This document shows, piece by piece, positions 55,294-63,950 of a stretch of DNA of 64,000 nt. This DNA comes from Photobacterium angustum. Its GTDB lineage: Bacteria; Pseudomonadota; Gammaproteobacteria; Enterobacterales; Vibrionaceae. The notes under the pieces are model-generated. The model did no database searches and was not told the DNA's origin. It saw nothing but the letters and a program-made list of their open reading frames with translations. A program made the position numbers and the translations under genes. The stretch is taken from positions 1 through 64,000 of the forward strand of contig NZ_PYOM01000005.1 in assembly GCF_003026365.1 (NCBI RefSeq), given 5' to 3'. Within the stretch, counting starts at the first letter, position 1, and every line of letters starts with the position of its first letter.

Positions 55294-57192
55294 TTAAAGT
55301 TTGGTGTTTACTTTACGGTATTGTTGCGTTTTTCCCTCGAACAACAACTGCTGTGAAATAGCATTAAAATAACTTCCCTCTGCAAAAAGAGATTCACTCC
55401 AAGCTTGCTCAGAACACTCTAATGTTTTTTTAGTCACGACATCATTATCAATATCAAAACAAGAGCGTAACTCACCAGTCGCACTATCTATTGCTACACC
55501 GTGATCTCTGGTTAGCCAAAAGAAATTAGTGCCATACGAAAAGCTTGAGCGACCACTGTAGCTATCATCAAATAGCGAGTTGCCAGTAAACCATGGAACA
55601 TAACCACCTAGCCAATCAATAATCGTTGGTGCAATATCTCTCTGAGATGAAGTGATCGACCTATTTTCATTGGGGATGGATTGATCACTCGCATAAATAA
55701 GAAGTGGAATAGAGTTTTTAACTAATCCTCCAGTTATCGTTTTTGCCGTGTGGTCTGAGAGCAAAATAACTATCGTCGGCTTATCTAATTGCGCGAGCTT
55801 CGCATCTAATTTAGGAATAAAACGTTTCAGTGCATCATCAGCGTACTTCATCACACTTCTACGCTCATTAATTATGTTTTCACGACCAAAAACATAATCA
55901 ACGTTATCTGGTAAAAAAGAACCATGGGTGGTACCCGTATTGATGGTAATAAGAAATGGTTTACCCGTTTGGCTGAATTTATCGATTTGGTTTAAAGAAA
56001 AACGATAGATATCATCATCCATAAATCCCCATTCATTGTGCACCGCTTTGAATGGGTAATCATACTTACCGTATGACAGCTTAAAACCTAATGTTTGTGC
56101 AAAAGCTCCGACTGACCCTCTGCCACTTCCCTGAATAAAGGCGGTTTGCCAGCCTCGCTCAGCTAAAATATGTGGTAAACATGAATAAGAAGCATTCTGT
56201 AACTGGCTATTTGCCATAAAGCCGTTTATAGGATTTGGGTAAGAACAAAATGTAGAAAACGTCCCTTGTACTGTTCTGTAAGCATCGGCATAGGTTGAAT
56301 ACGTCGAAAAAGAACGTGCTCTAAGTTGATCAAAAAATGGGGTGGCATTGACAACACCCGAGTAACTTTGCATATCAAAAGCCAACCAACTCTCAAGCAG
56401 AACGACAATAACATTGGCAGATTTAAGTGATTGAAGCTTTGCAGGAGGAGCTATTTTTTGTGAATGTTCAAAAAACTTAACTTGCAGTGGCGTCGGATTT
56501 TTAGTGATTTTTTCAATGGGCGCAAGATCGCCTTTAGAGAGATAGTAACCAATGCTATAGGGAGCATTCCAAGCAATGAAGGCTTTCTCGGAATCACCAA
56601 TTTTATACACACTCATCGGACTCTGAGGCGAGTCTTTCCAGCCTCCGCGAACAATAATGAGTGTGACGGCTAACCACAGAAATATAAACAGACTATTAAA
56701 ATGCCAGTGCGCTTGTTTTCTATTGGATAATGGCAAACACCTCCAAATGAAAAACAGTGAAACCAATAAACAAGTAATACCAAGCGTGACTGTTCCAAAG
56801 TAACTTTTAAACGCGGTCAGGATCAGTGAAACTTCCATCCCTTGCGTATTAAACAGTTCAAATGTGACATGTTTACTGGCTTCTTTGGCATAAATAGCAT
56901 CAGAAAAAGTAGTAATAACAACCCAACAAATCGCAATGCTGAGTAAGAATCGAGTTAATTGATTAGGTGTCCGTTTAAATAAACTAGCAATAATTAAACT
57001 AAGAAAAATGGGGATAGTCAGTAAAACAGCAGCGCTAGCATCAAAGTTAATACCAAAAAGCAAAGCATCGATGCCATCTTGCGAACTAAGTTCTATGGGT
57101 AGTTCAACAAAACTTAATAGCGCAAGCAACTTAGTAATAAAGATAGCTACTATTAAAAAGGCAAAAGATGTAATGGTATTTATGACAAGCAC
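55294..57192 (-). CDS. LTA-synthase-like membrane sulfatase/phosphoglycerol transferase
   Basis: The 632-residue protein has about five N-terminal membrane helices (to about residue 185). A periplasmic alkaline-phosphatase-fold domain follows: NVIVVLLESW with the first metal Glu, VQGTFSTFCSYPNP with the nucleophile Thr, and ILLSDHTAK. Family members move phosphoglycerol or phosphoethanolamine groups onto glycans or lipids. GTG at 57192 is the likely start, with AGGAAA seven bases before it. The substrate is unknown. Confidence 0.88.
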   Translation of the reverse strand: MLVINTITSFAFLIVAIFITKLLALLSFVELPIELSSQDGIDALLFGINFDASAAVLLTIPIFLSLIIASLFKRTPNQLTRFLLSIAICWVVITTFSDAIYAKEASKHVTFELFNTQGMEVSLILTAFKSYFGTVTLGITCLLVSLFFIWRCLPLSNRKQAHWHFNSLFIFLWLAVTLIIVRGGWKDSPQSPMSVYKIGDSEKAFIAWNAPYSIGYYLSKGDLAPIEKITKNPTPLQVKFFEHSQKIAPPAKLQSLKSANVIVVLLESWLAFDMQSYSGVVNATPFFDQLRARSFSTYSTYADAYRTVQGTFSTFCSYPNPINGFMANSQLQNASYSCLPHILAERGWQTAFIQGSGRGSVGAFAQTLGFKLSYGKYDYPFKAVHNEWGFMDDDIYRFSLNQIDKFSQTGKPFLITINTGTTHGSFLPDNVDYVFGRENIINERRSVMKYADDALKRFIPKLDAKLAQLDKPTIVILLSDHTAKTITGGLVKNSIPLLIYASDQSIPNENRSITSSQRDIAPTIIDWLGGYVPWFTGNSLFDDSYSGRSSFSYGTNFFWLTRDHGVAIDSATGELRSCFDIDNDVVTKKTLECSEQAWSESLFAEGSYFNAISQQLLFEGKTQQYRKVNTKL

Positions 57193-57271
57193 AAATATTT
57201 CCTGTTAAATAAATAATACTATTTAGCAAAGCAAAAATTTGGCCATTGTCCACTTTATGTACTGCTTTATA

Positions 57272-57646
57272 TTAAATTGACCATCTGATTTTCTTCAGCT
57301 CTTCAATCTGCTGAAAAACAGTAATCGCTTGATGGGCATCTTTCTTCGGTGTTTTACGGGTAGATTTTAAAAACGCATGAAGGATCACAAGATCATTATT
57401 GTATTTAATAAAAAGTATCCTCGCAGATTCGCTACCACTATCGACACGTTGTTTAAAAATCGCACCTTTGTACTTCCATATTTTAGCATTGAGTATCTTT
57501 AAATGCTTACAGTGATACACATCACCGTGAATTTTATATGCATTGAATTTATTAAAGATAGTTAAGCGTAACTTTTCAGAAATATGTTCCAAAAAATCAT
57601 AAAGTGGCATGGTCAGAAGTGTTTGTTCAATAAGATAAATATTCAT
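57272..57646 (-). CDS. Orphan RelE/HigB (Gp49)-like toxin-fold protein
   Basis: About 124 residues from ATG 57646. The region ARILFIKYNNDLVILHAFLK followed by STRKTPKKDAHQAI resembles the core of Gp49/HigB-type ribonuclease toxins (ILLHGFxKKxxKTP pattern). The family assignment is by eye. No antitoxin gene is present in the 80 bp downstream or 150 bp upstream, so it would be an orphan. Ribosome sites are weak both for this ATG and for an in-frame ATG at 57673. Confidence 0.6.
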   Translation of the reverse strand: MNIYLIEQTLLTMPLYDFLEHISEKLRLTIFNKFNAYKIHGDVYHCKHLKILNAKIWKYKGAIFKQRVDSGSESARILFIKYNNDLVILHAFLKSTRKTPKKDAHQAITVFQQIEELKKIRWSI

Positions 57647-57757
57647 AATAATACTGCATTTTTCTTTAATCATATGAAAGTTAATACAATATTGATAATC
57701 AATTTTGTTGAATATGGGGTGAGTATTTTTGAAATTAATAGTGATTTTAATCCAAAT

Positions 57758-57774
57758 ATTAAGTAAGTCTTAAG
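57758..57774 (+). promoter_or_regulatory. PmrA-like direct repeat upstream of eptA
   Basis: ATTAAG-TAAGT-CTTAAG is a pair of TTAAG half sites 11 bp apart, like the PmrA box. A TATAAA that could be the -10 follows at 57776. It lies 48 bp before the eptA start, and the eptA-linked response regulator is of the OmpR/PmrA class. Binding is inferred. Confidence 0.5.
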
Positions 57775-57821
57775 TTATAAAATGGATGATATGGCCCTTC
57801 GCTAATTCATAAGAGCCCGTA

Positions 57822-59438
57822 ATGCGTCAAATTTTCCAAATTAAGATGACAAGCTTCATCGTGGTGATGTCAGCATACTTCACCCTATGCTTTAACTATC
57901 CAATCCTCGCTAAGATTTTCGATTTAAGCCATTCAGTATCTAATGTCTTTTTTCCATATACTGCACCTATAGTATTAATGGCAGCATTTCTGATTATCTT
58001 CACGGTGATATGTTGGCCATACCTGTTTAAACCAGTAATGATTTTCTTAACCATTACTTCATCGATGGCTCTCTATGCAGAGGTGAATTATCACACCTTA
58101 TTTAATAATGCTGTAATTGAAAGTATTTTCGAAACACGTTCAGATGAAGCGATGTCTTATATTAATGCAGATTCTATTATCTACGTCATCGCATTTGGTA
58201 TCGTGCCAAGTATCTGGATTGCAATGGTAAAAATCACCAAGCGAGAATCTTTTATTAAAGATATCGTTGCTCGTGTCGCGTTAATTGGTATCGCTTGTAC
58301 CGCGATTTTGCTCGTCGGATTAACGACGTTTAAAAGCTATGCTTCTGTGGGTCGAAATAACCATTTTTTAAACCGTATGATCATTCCAGGTCATGTATAT
58401 GCAGGTGGTAAGTATCTCTATAAAAAGTTTATTTACAAACCACTACCATTTAAACAACAAGGGTTAGACGCAAAACTAAGCCCAAGTAAAAACCATAAAC
58501 CTACTTTATTTGTGATGATCTTAGGTGAAACCGCACGTACCTATAACTATGCTTATAACGGTTATAAACGTGACACCAATCCGTACACCAAAAATGAAGG
58601 TATTATATCGTTTAAAAACGTCGAATCTTGCGGTACTTACACTGCCCTTTCTGTGCCTTGTATGTTCTCGAATTTAACGCGAGCACATTACAATCAAGAT
58701 CGTGCATATTCTCAAGATAATGCCGTTGATATTATCCATCGCGCAGGGGCGAAAGTACTGTGGCTTGATAACGATGGTGGATCAAAAGGCGTAGCAGATC
58801 GCGTTAACTATCAAGCGATCGATCCTTCACAGCATAATCAATTCTGTAATGGTACCAGTTGCTACGACAGTGTAATGCTAGATAAAGCCCAAAGCTTTAT
58901 TGATAAAGGCGATACAAATAAATTTCTGGTACTACATTTAATCGGTAGCCACGGACCGACTTATTTCAAACGCTACCCTAAAGCGTTCGATAAATTTAAA
59001 CCATCATGTAATCGCAGCGACATTGAAAATTGCACTGACGAAGAAATTAGGAACGTGTACGACAATACCATTTTGTATACTGACTTCGTGACAGAGCAAA
59101 TGATAAAAATGCTGAAAGCCAAAGAAGATAAATATAACGTTGCTTTGTTATATATGTCAGATCATGGTGAATCTTTAGGTGAGAACGGTTTCTATCTTCA
59201 TGGTGCTCCCTTCTCTATTGCGCCTAAAGAGCAAAAACACGTGCCTTGGCTACTATGGTTACCTAACCAATACGCACAAGCGAAAGGGTTAAATAAAGCG
59301 TGTTTAGAGAAAAAAGAAAATCAAGCAGGACTATCACAGGATAATTTATTCCCTAGCCTACTGAGCTTATATGGTGTGAAATCAAAAGTGATTAATCCAA
59401 AGCTCGATATCGCGGCAAGCTGTCGAGTAAGAGCTTAA
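57822..59438 (+). CDS. eptA: Lipid A phosphoethanolamine transferase
   Basis: The 538-residue inner-membrane enzyme has five N-terminal helices and a periplasmic catalytic domain. LGETARTYNYAYNGYKR supplies a zinc Glu; the nucleophile Thr lies in SCGTYTALSVPCMFSN; SDHGESLGENGFYLHG gives further metal ligands. Several Cys suit the known disulfides. It adds phosphoethanolamine to lipid A and lowers binding of cationic peptides. The two-component genes follow directly. Confidence 0.95.
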   Translation: MRQIFQIKMTSFIVVMSAYFTLCFNYPILAKIFDLSHSVSNVFFPYTAPIVLMAAFLIIFTVICWPYLFKPVMIFLTITSSMALYAEVNYHTLFNNAVIESIFETRSDEAMSYINADSIIYVIAFGIVPSIWIAMVKITKRESFIKDIVARVALIGIACTAILLVGLTTFKSYASVGRNNHFLNRMIIPGHVYAGGKYLYKKFIYKPLPFKQQGLDAKLSPSKNHKPTLFVMILGETARTYNYAYNGYKRDTNPYTKNEGIISFKNVESCGTYTALSVPCMFSNLTRAHYNQDRAYSQDNAVDIIHRAGAKVLWLDNDGGSKGVADRVNYQAIDPSQHNQFCNGTSCYDSVMLDKAQSFIDKGDTNKFLVLHLIGSHGPTYFKRYPKAFDKFKPSCNRSDIENCTDEEIRNVYDNTILYTDFVTEQMIKMLKAKEDKYNVALLYMSDHGESLGENGFYLHGAPFSIAPKEQKHVPWLLWLPNQYAQAKGLNKACLEKKENQAGLSQDNLFPSLLSLYGVKSKVINPKLDIAASCRVRA

Positions 59439-59463
59439 CCATTCAATGATCCCATTAACTTAA

Positions 59464-59493
59464 TGTATACTTGTAAGACATTACAGGTATACA
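59464..59493 (+). terminator. Hairpin between eptA and the response regulator
   Basis: TGTATACTTGTAA pairs with TTACAGGTATACA (one G-U pair) around GACA, then TTTTTATTTG follows. It is 23 bp before the regulator ATG, so it may be a partial terminator or an operator. Confidence 0.8.
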
Positions 59494-59515
59494 TTTTTAT
59501 TTGAGCTCTCATTCC

Positions 59516-60187
59516 ATGAAAATACTGATTATCGAAGATTCCTCAGCATTACGTCGTAGTTTAGCTGTGGGGTTTAATAATTTAGGCTTTTCCACTGACG
59601 AAGCAGAAAATGGTAATGAAGGGCTCACTTTAGCCTTAGACAATGATTACGATATTATTATTTTAGATCTCATGCTTCCTGGCATTGACGGTATGACAAT
59701 TTTAAATAAACTGCGTCAAACAGGCATTGAAACTCGTATTATTATTCTTTCAGCCAAAACACAAAGCCAAGATCGTATTGATGGCTTAATGCAAGGAGCT
59801 GATGATTATGTCACGAAACCTTTTTCATTTGATGAGCTCCATGCTCGTGTGGTTGCAATTTCCCGTCGTTGCCAAGCTGTAAGCATTACCAATACCATTG
59901 AAATTGATGGCTTTCTGTTAGATCTTAATAAAAGAACGTTATTCTATGGTAACAACGATTTAGAACTCACACCGAATGAATTTAAGATCATCGATTATCT
60001 CTTCACTCACCGAGGTCAAATCCTCACCGCTAGTATGATCAGCGATAACATTACTAATAACTTCGACTATATTTCGAAAAATACCATTGAAGTACATATC
60101 TCTACGATGCGTAAAAAAGCGAAAAATATTGAGGCTGTTTTGCCAATAAAAAATAAACGCGGTTTTGGGTATTACGTAGAGAGTTAA
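59516..60187 (+). CDS. OmpR/PmrA-class response regulator
   Basis: The 223-residue protein has an N-terminal receiver (IIEDSS, phosphorylated Asp 51 in ILDLMLPG, Lys in YVTKPFSFDEL). A C-terminal winged helix follows (LTPNEFKIIDYLF, NTIEVHISTMRKK, NKRGFGYYVES). ATG 59516 is preferred to TTG 59501. The kinase gene starts two bases after its stop. By context it controls eptA and membrane charge, as PmrA and CarR do; this is inferred. Confidence 0.93.
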   Translation: MKILIIEDSSALRRSLAVGFNNLGFSTDEAENGNEGLTLALDNDYDIIILDLMLPGIDGMTILNKLRQTGIETRIIILSAKTQSQDRIDGLMQGADDYVTKPFSFDELHARVVAISRRCQAVSITNTIEIDGFLLDLNKRTLFYGNNDLELTPNEFKIIDYLFTHRGQILTASMISDNITNNFDYISKNTIEVHISTMRKKAKNIEAVLPIKNKRGFGYYVES

Positions 60188-60189
60188 AC

Positions 60190-61584
60190 ATGACGAATCC
60201 TCGCTCAATTAAAAAGAATTTAATTAACGCGATTAGCGCCGTATTTGGCTTCTTTATTATTATTGTTTTTACCTTCGTCGATTTCAGTGTAGATAATTGG
60301 GTTCAAGAACAATTTGAATTAGAGATCCAACAAAAAGCCGGACAGTTCAAAACCATCACCAATATCCAAGATTTTGCACAAACGATTAAAAGCGATAAAG
60401 ATTATGCCTATTATCAGATCTGGAAAAATGATGGTGTCATTTATCGTTCTACATCGCTCAATGATTATCCCAACATCAATTTACTCCACAAGAAGTTACC
60501 ACTAAATAGCTATCAAATTGTCGATGTCACTTTACCAAACCATGAGATTGGTAAGGCATTTCTATACTCTTATCTCGCAAAACCTAAAGATAAAAAGCCA
60601 ACCCCTATTTATTTGACCATTTATGCATCAACGACAGGACTTGATAAGGTTACGGGTATTCTCGATATTTTACTGGTTGGTAGCTTTTTACTCTCGATGA
60701 TCATTATGCGTATAGTCGCTAAAATCATTGTGACTAAAGGGCTTGATCCTCTCGTAAACTTAAACGATCAAATAAAACTGTTTAACGAAAATAAACAGCA
60801 ACGACACAATCATACCTTTGCGTTTAAAGAAAATGTATCCTCTTATATTGAGATTGATTTAATCCGCAAAGAGCTTAATAACTTCCTCGAAACTAACCGT
60901 AAAATGGTCGATAACGAAAAACGGATCACCTCTGATATCGCCCACGAAATCAAAACGCCTATTGCAGAACTCATCACCCTAACCGAAGTGCATCAACGCT
61001 TTCCAGATGATGAACGTTTAGCGAAAACCTTTACCTCTGACATTCTCCAAATATCAAACAGAATGAAAGTGATTGTAGAAAACCTATTATTACTACAACG
61101 CACGTCTCATTCGCTTTCTCTTTATAAAGAGCCGATTGAAATCACAACCTTATTAAGTACCGTGATTCACGATTTAAACTTTAAATATGACGATATTAAA
61201 CAACGTGTAGTTTTAAATAACACACTTCAGCACCCTATTTTCGCTGATGAGTTTTGTTTAAAAACCATTATCACCAACTTATTAGATAATGCACTGTTTT
61301 ACAGCGTGCCTAATACCGCTATTAATATTACGATTAATGATGATACTCAGGATGTGGTATTCACTATTACCAACCCATCCTCTATTAATTACTCACAGCA
61401 GGAAGTCGATAAACTGGTGCAGCCGTTATTTCAACATGACGATTCACGCTCTAATAACGATCGCTATGGTTTAGGGTTATCTATCGTTGATAACATCTGC
61501 AAAATCAACGATTACGAGTTATCAATAAACCAGTTAGAGAATGGGGATTTTCAAGTGTTAGTAAGAATTCCGAAAAAGAATTGA
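60190..61584 (+). CDS. Sensor histidine kinase paired with the regulator
   Basis: The 464-residue protein has two membrane helices (about residues 13-33 and 155-178) around a 120-residue periplasmic sensor. A HAMP-like linker and the phospho-acceptor box SDIAHEIKTPIAEL (His 252) follow, then an ATP-binding domain (LLDNALFY, DRYGLGLSIVDNIC). It is translated right behind the regulator. It probably senses envelope or cation signals. Confidence 0.94.
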   Translation: MTNPRSIKKNLINAISAVFGFFIIIVFTFVDFSVDNWVQEQFELEIQQKAGQFKTITNIQDFAQTIKSDKDYAYYQIWKNDGVIYRSTSLNDYPNINLLHKKLPLNSYQIVDVTLPNHEIGKAFLYSYLAKPKDKKPTPIYLTIYASTTGLDKVTGILDILLVGSFLLSMIIMRIVAKIIVTKGLDPLVNLNDQIKLFNENKQQRHNHTFAFKENVSSYIEIDLIRKELNNFLETNRKMVDNEKRITSDIAHEIKTPIAELITLTEVHQRFPDDERLAKTFTSDILQISNRMKVIVENLLLLQRTSHSLSLYKEPIEITTLLSTVIHDLNFKYDDIKQRVVLNNTLQHPIFADEFCLKTIITNLLDNALFYSVPNTAINITINDDTQDVVFTITNPSSINYSQQEVDKLVQPLFQHDDSRSNNDRYGLGLSIVDNICKINDYELSINQLENGDFQVLVRIPKKN

Positions 61585-61698
61585 AGCGAAGAAAGCTAAC
61601 CAATGAGCTGAAAATAACAACAACTAGGATTCTTTATTGCTGCCTTATTAAAGGTAATCCACTTATAAATCAGAGTTTTAAAACTATTTATTCACACC

Positions 61699-61719
61699 AA
61701 GGATAACACTCGACTTCTT
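61699..61719. repeat. Direct repeat, left copy, flanking the NTF2-like gene
   Basis: AAGGATAACACTCGACTTCTT matches 62275-62295 at 19 of 21 positions. The pair brackets the gene at 61725-62102. Confidence 0.75.
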
Positions 61720-61724
61720 AAGCT

Positions 61725-62102
61725 TTAATTATGTTCTAGCTCGAAAGGCGAGCACGGTGTGCCTTGGTGATACTTGAGTTGCCAGCAAGTACCGGTAAAT
61801 ACCCAAATTGATGAACGTTTTGCAAAGTGATTAACTTCTCCATACTCGTCAATAACTGCCGATTTATATAGCAGCAACTTGGTTGCAGTTGCTAGCTCTA
61901 CACACTCAAAATCTTGAGAGTGTACTTTAGAATTTGATGGAGATTCCGACTGCATAATGTCGACAATGGATGAGAAATCATAAGTACAACCAGATTTACC
62001 CACTTCAATAAAACTATGATGCAGCAAGCGATTAATTTCGGATAAGTTTTGTCTTACTTCATAATGATGAAGTGCAATTTCTTGCTCAATTAGAATGTCC
62101 AT
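61725..62102 (-). CDS. NTF2-like (DUF4440-type) small protein
   Basis: The 125-residue protein begins MDILIEQEIALHHYEVRQN and ends with WVFTGTCWQLKYHQGTPCSP, the pattern of small NTF2-fold DUF4440 proteins. AGAGGAAATAAT precedes the ATG. It is cytosolic with an unknown ligand. It lies between two 21-bp direct repeats and may be an acquired unit. Confidence 0.75.
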   Translation of the reverse strand: MDILIEQEIALHHYEVRQNLSEINRLLHHSFIEVGKSGCTYDFSSIVDIMQSESPSNSKVHSQDFECVELATATKLLLYKSAVIDEYGEVNHFAKRSSIWVFTGTCWQLKYHQGTPCSPFELEHN

Positions 62103-62414
62103 TATTTCCTCTGCGTTTATATATAAACATGATTACTATCATGTCAAAACAAAATCATAAAACACCAATATCATAATCGATATATTCTTTAAACATTTGT
62201 ACATACGTATTTCTAAACAGCGTAAATAATCGTTCATATTAATAAAAAGTTAACAATTGGATTTACAGAAAAATAAGGATAATGCTCGACTTCTTTTTGG
62301 TATCACCCTTCATGATATTTTCAATATTTACTTATATAAGGTGGCTTGGGTTTGTCTAACCCTTCGAATAGGTGTCGGCTGCGCGACATATATCCTTATT
62401 TGTCATAAAACAAA
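62103..62414. other. Spacer in the terminal accessory patch
   Basis: It contains the right copy of the direct repeat, a GGGTT-TGTCT-AACCC hairpin near 62350 and the start region of the NTF2-like gene. No gene is supported. Confidence 0.5.
62275..62295. repeat. Direct repeat, right copy, flanking the NTF2-like gene
   Basis: AAGGATAATGCTCGACTTCTT differs from the left copy at 61699 only at two adjacent bases (TG for CA). Confidence 0.75.
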
Positions 62415-63053
62415 TTACTGCTCCGTAACATCCATAGACTTAGGTGTCGGTATAACACCAATAAATCGCGCTAAACTCAACAATGTCATGAACAAACCTA
62501 TCATTGCTTGCCCAATAACTAGTGAGTAAGCTAAAACCCCTAACGGTGTCACGTTGTAAAACCCGAAGCTAGTCATTACAACAAAACTCGTATAAACCGC
62601 TCCTAAAACACTTTCGTGAGATCCATCAACTGCGAATGAGAAGATGTTTTGAAAGAAAATATATTGCGCTGCAAACCAGAAAATAATCTCGAAATAGTTC
62701 TGCATTAACAAAATCACAATTCGTCTATAACCATGCAATTTGTATTCTTTACCAGCCTTGATCGCTCGATATTCATCAAACAAAAGTACATTTGTTTGAT
62801 AAATCACAACCTCATAAACCCGTAATAATGCATAAGAAGCTATAGCAAAGCCGATATATTGATTATTGATGTATAAGACAGCAGGCACAGACATGATAGA
62901 TAAAAACACATGACTTAAAGCCCATATTTCAGAAAAACGACCAGTTCTAGCTTTAGGGCATAGCCTTCTGACCAAGTTGAAAAAAGAAATTTTGCCAAGC
63001 ATTTTGAATACAAATGCCCAAAAATCAACAATAAACGAATCTGACTTTTCCAT
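62415..63053 (-). CDS. Two-pore-helix channel-like membrane protein
   Basis: The 212-residue protein has four to five membrane segments. Near residues 160-175 SFGFYNVTPLG occupies the place of the potassium-channel filter TVGYGDITP, and it is followed by a final membrane helix with a small-residue face. The second filter Gly is Tyr here, so normal potassium selectivity is unlikely. AAGAGTGATTT precedes ATG. It sits right after the attC-like repeat at 63067-63181. The channel relation is inferred from pattern. Confidence 0.65.
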   Translation of the reverse strand: MEKSDSFIVDFWAFVFKMLGKISFFNLVRRLCPKARTGRFSEIWALSHVFLSIMSVPAVLYINNQYIGFAIASYALLRVYEVVIYQTNVLLFDEYRAIKAGKEYKLHGYRRIVILLMQNYFEIIFWFAAQYIFFQNIFSFAVDGSHESVLGAVYTSFVVMTSFGFYNVTPLGVLAYSLVIGQAMIGLFMTLLSLARFIGVIPTPKSMDVTEQ

Positions 63054-63066
63054 AAATCACTCTTGT

Positions 63067-63181
63067 TTTATAACGTCACAATAACGGCATTTACTAGCCA
63101 AAACTGATTGAAACGCATGGATCACTACGTTTCTATAAAAGTTGCGCTACGAGTAAATGTCACGTTCATTATTCTGTTATA
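63067..63181 (-). repeat. Dispersed attC-like palindromic repeat, copy 2
   Basis: The ends are TTTATAACG and CTGTTATA. Shared with copy 1 at 44402-44518 are AATAACGGCATTTACTAGCC (copy 1 AATAACGCCTATTTACTTGCC-like), TTGAAA and CGAGTAAATGT. The arms are inverted and imperfect. It fills the gap between two minus-strand genes, overlapping the stop of the GNAT gene. Confidence 0.6.
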
Positions 63182-63950
63182 TTTCCTTACACCAAACGTT
63201 CCTTACGCCAACACTAGTAAAGCCAAAAGACTTGCAATTACGACTGCTAGTGCTGTTTAATTCCACATCCGTTAGGACAACTTCAATACCGTTATCGAAA
63301 GCATCCTTTATGCGCGCATCAAGCAATGCTTTTTGGCAACCTCGGCCTCGAAACTCTTCTTGTGTATATGCGTTAGCTAAAATTACATGCTTACTTTCAA
63401 AAAAGCTTGTAGCCCATGCGCAAGGCATGCCATTAACGAATGCTACATAGCTACGAAATTTATCAGTACAATATAGCGAACGCTTTTTTAACCAAATGTC
63501 GTCTGAACAACTTACCCCAGACGTTTTTAACAGAGAGAGAAAATCGTCAACTTTACTATGTCCCCATACTTCTACATTAATAGCATTTGATGAGTCATTA
63601 GAGGCCAGCAAATTCTCTTGTGTTAGTTGAAGAAATTCATGTTCAAACACATTAGTAAATTCGTGGCTTGATAGCCATGAATTGAGTTCGGGTGTAATAG
63701 CTTTTGGTTCAACACTGATTTCTAGTGGCAAATTAATGTCGAATAGCTCAAGGCTATTATCCAATGATTCTAAATTGCAGATATCTCGAACAATTATTTG
63801 ATTGTCGTATCTACGCGTTTTGTCTACATAAGTAGCGTAAGAAGTTAAATCTGTAACGGAAAGCTCACTTGGTGTATCAGTAGACAGAGCCCGCTCGTTA
63901 TTGAAGATAAAGTAAGAGTTGTATACTTCCTGTACTCTTTTGTCCTGCAT
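63177..63950 (-). CDS. GNAT-family N-acetyltransferase
   Basis: The 257-residue protein has a divergent N-terminal half and a C-terminal GNAT domain with VILANAYTQEEFRGRGCQKALLDARI (acetyl-CoA loop, motif A) and SRNCKSFGFTSVG (motif B). Substrate unknown. GAGAGATGA stands before ATG 63950. Upstream on the minus strand, GTTAGAT occurs near 63985, which would fit a cassette boundary. It is one of several small accessory genes on this strand. Confidence 0.82.
   Translation of the reverse strand: MQDKRVQEVYNSYFIFNNERALSTDTPSELSVTDLTSYATYVDKTRRYDNQIIVRDICNLESLDNSLELFDINLPLEISVEPKAITPELNSWLSSHEFTNVFEHEFLQLTQENLLASNDSSNAINVEVWGHSKVDDFLSLLKTSGVSCSDDIWLKKRSLYCTDKFRSYVAFVNGMPCAWATSFFESKHVILANAYTQEEFRGRGCQKALLDARIKDAFDNGIEVVLTDVELNSTSSRNCKSFGFTSVGVRNVWCKEI

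Noticed and set aside
62257-62529. Plus-strand frame of 90 codons
   Set aside because: It runs over the repeat and the end of the channel-like gene, with no ribosome site.
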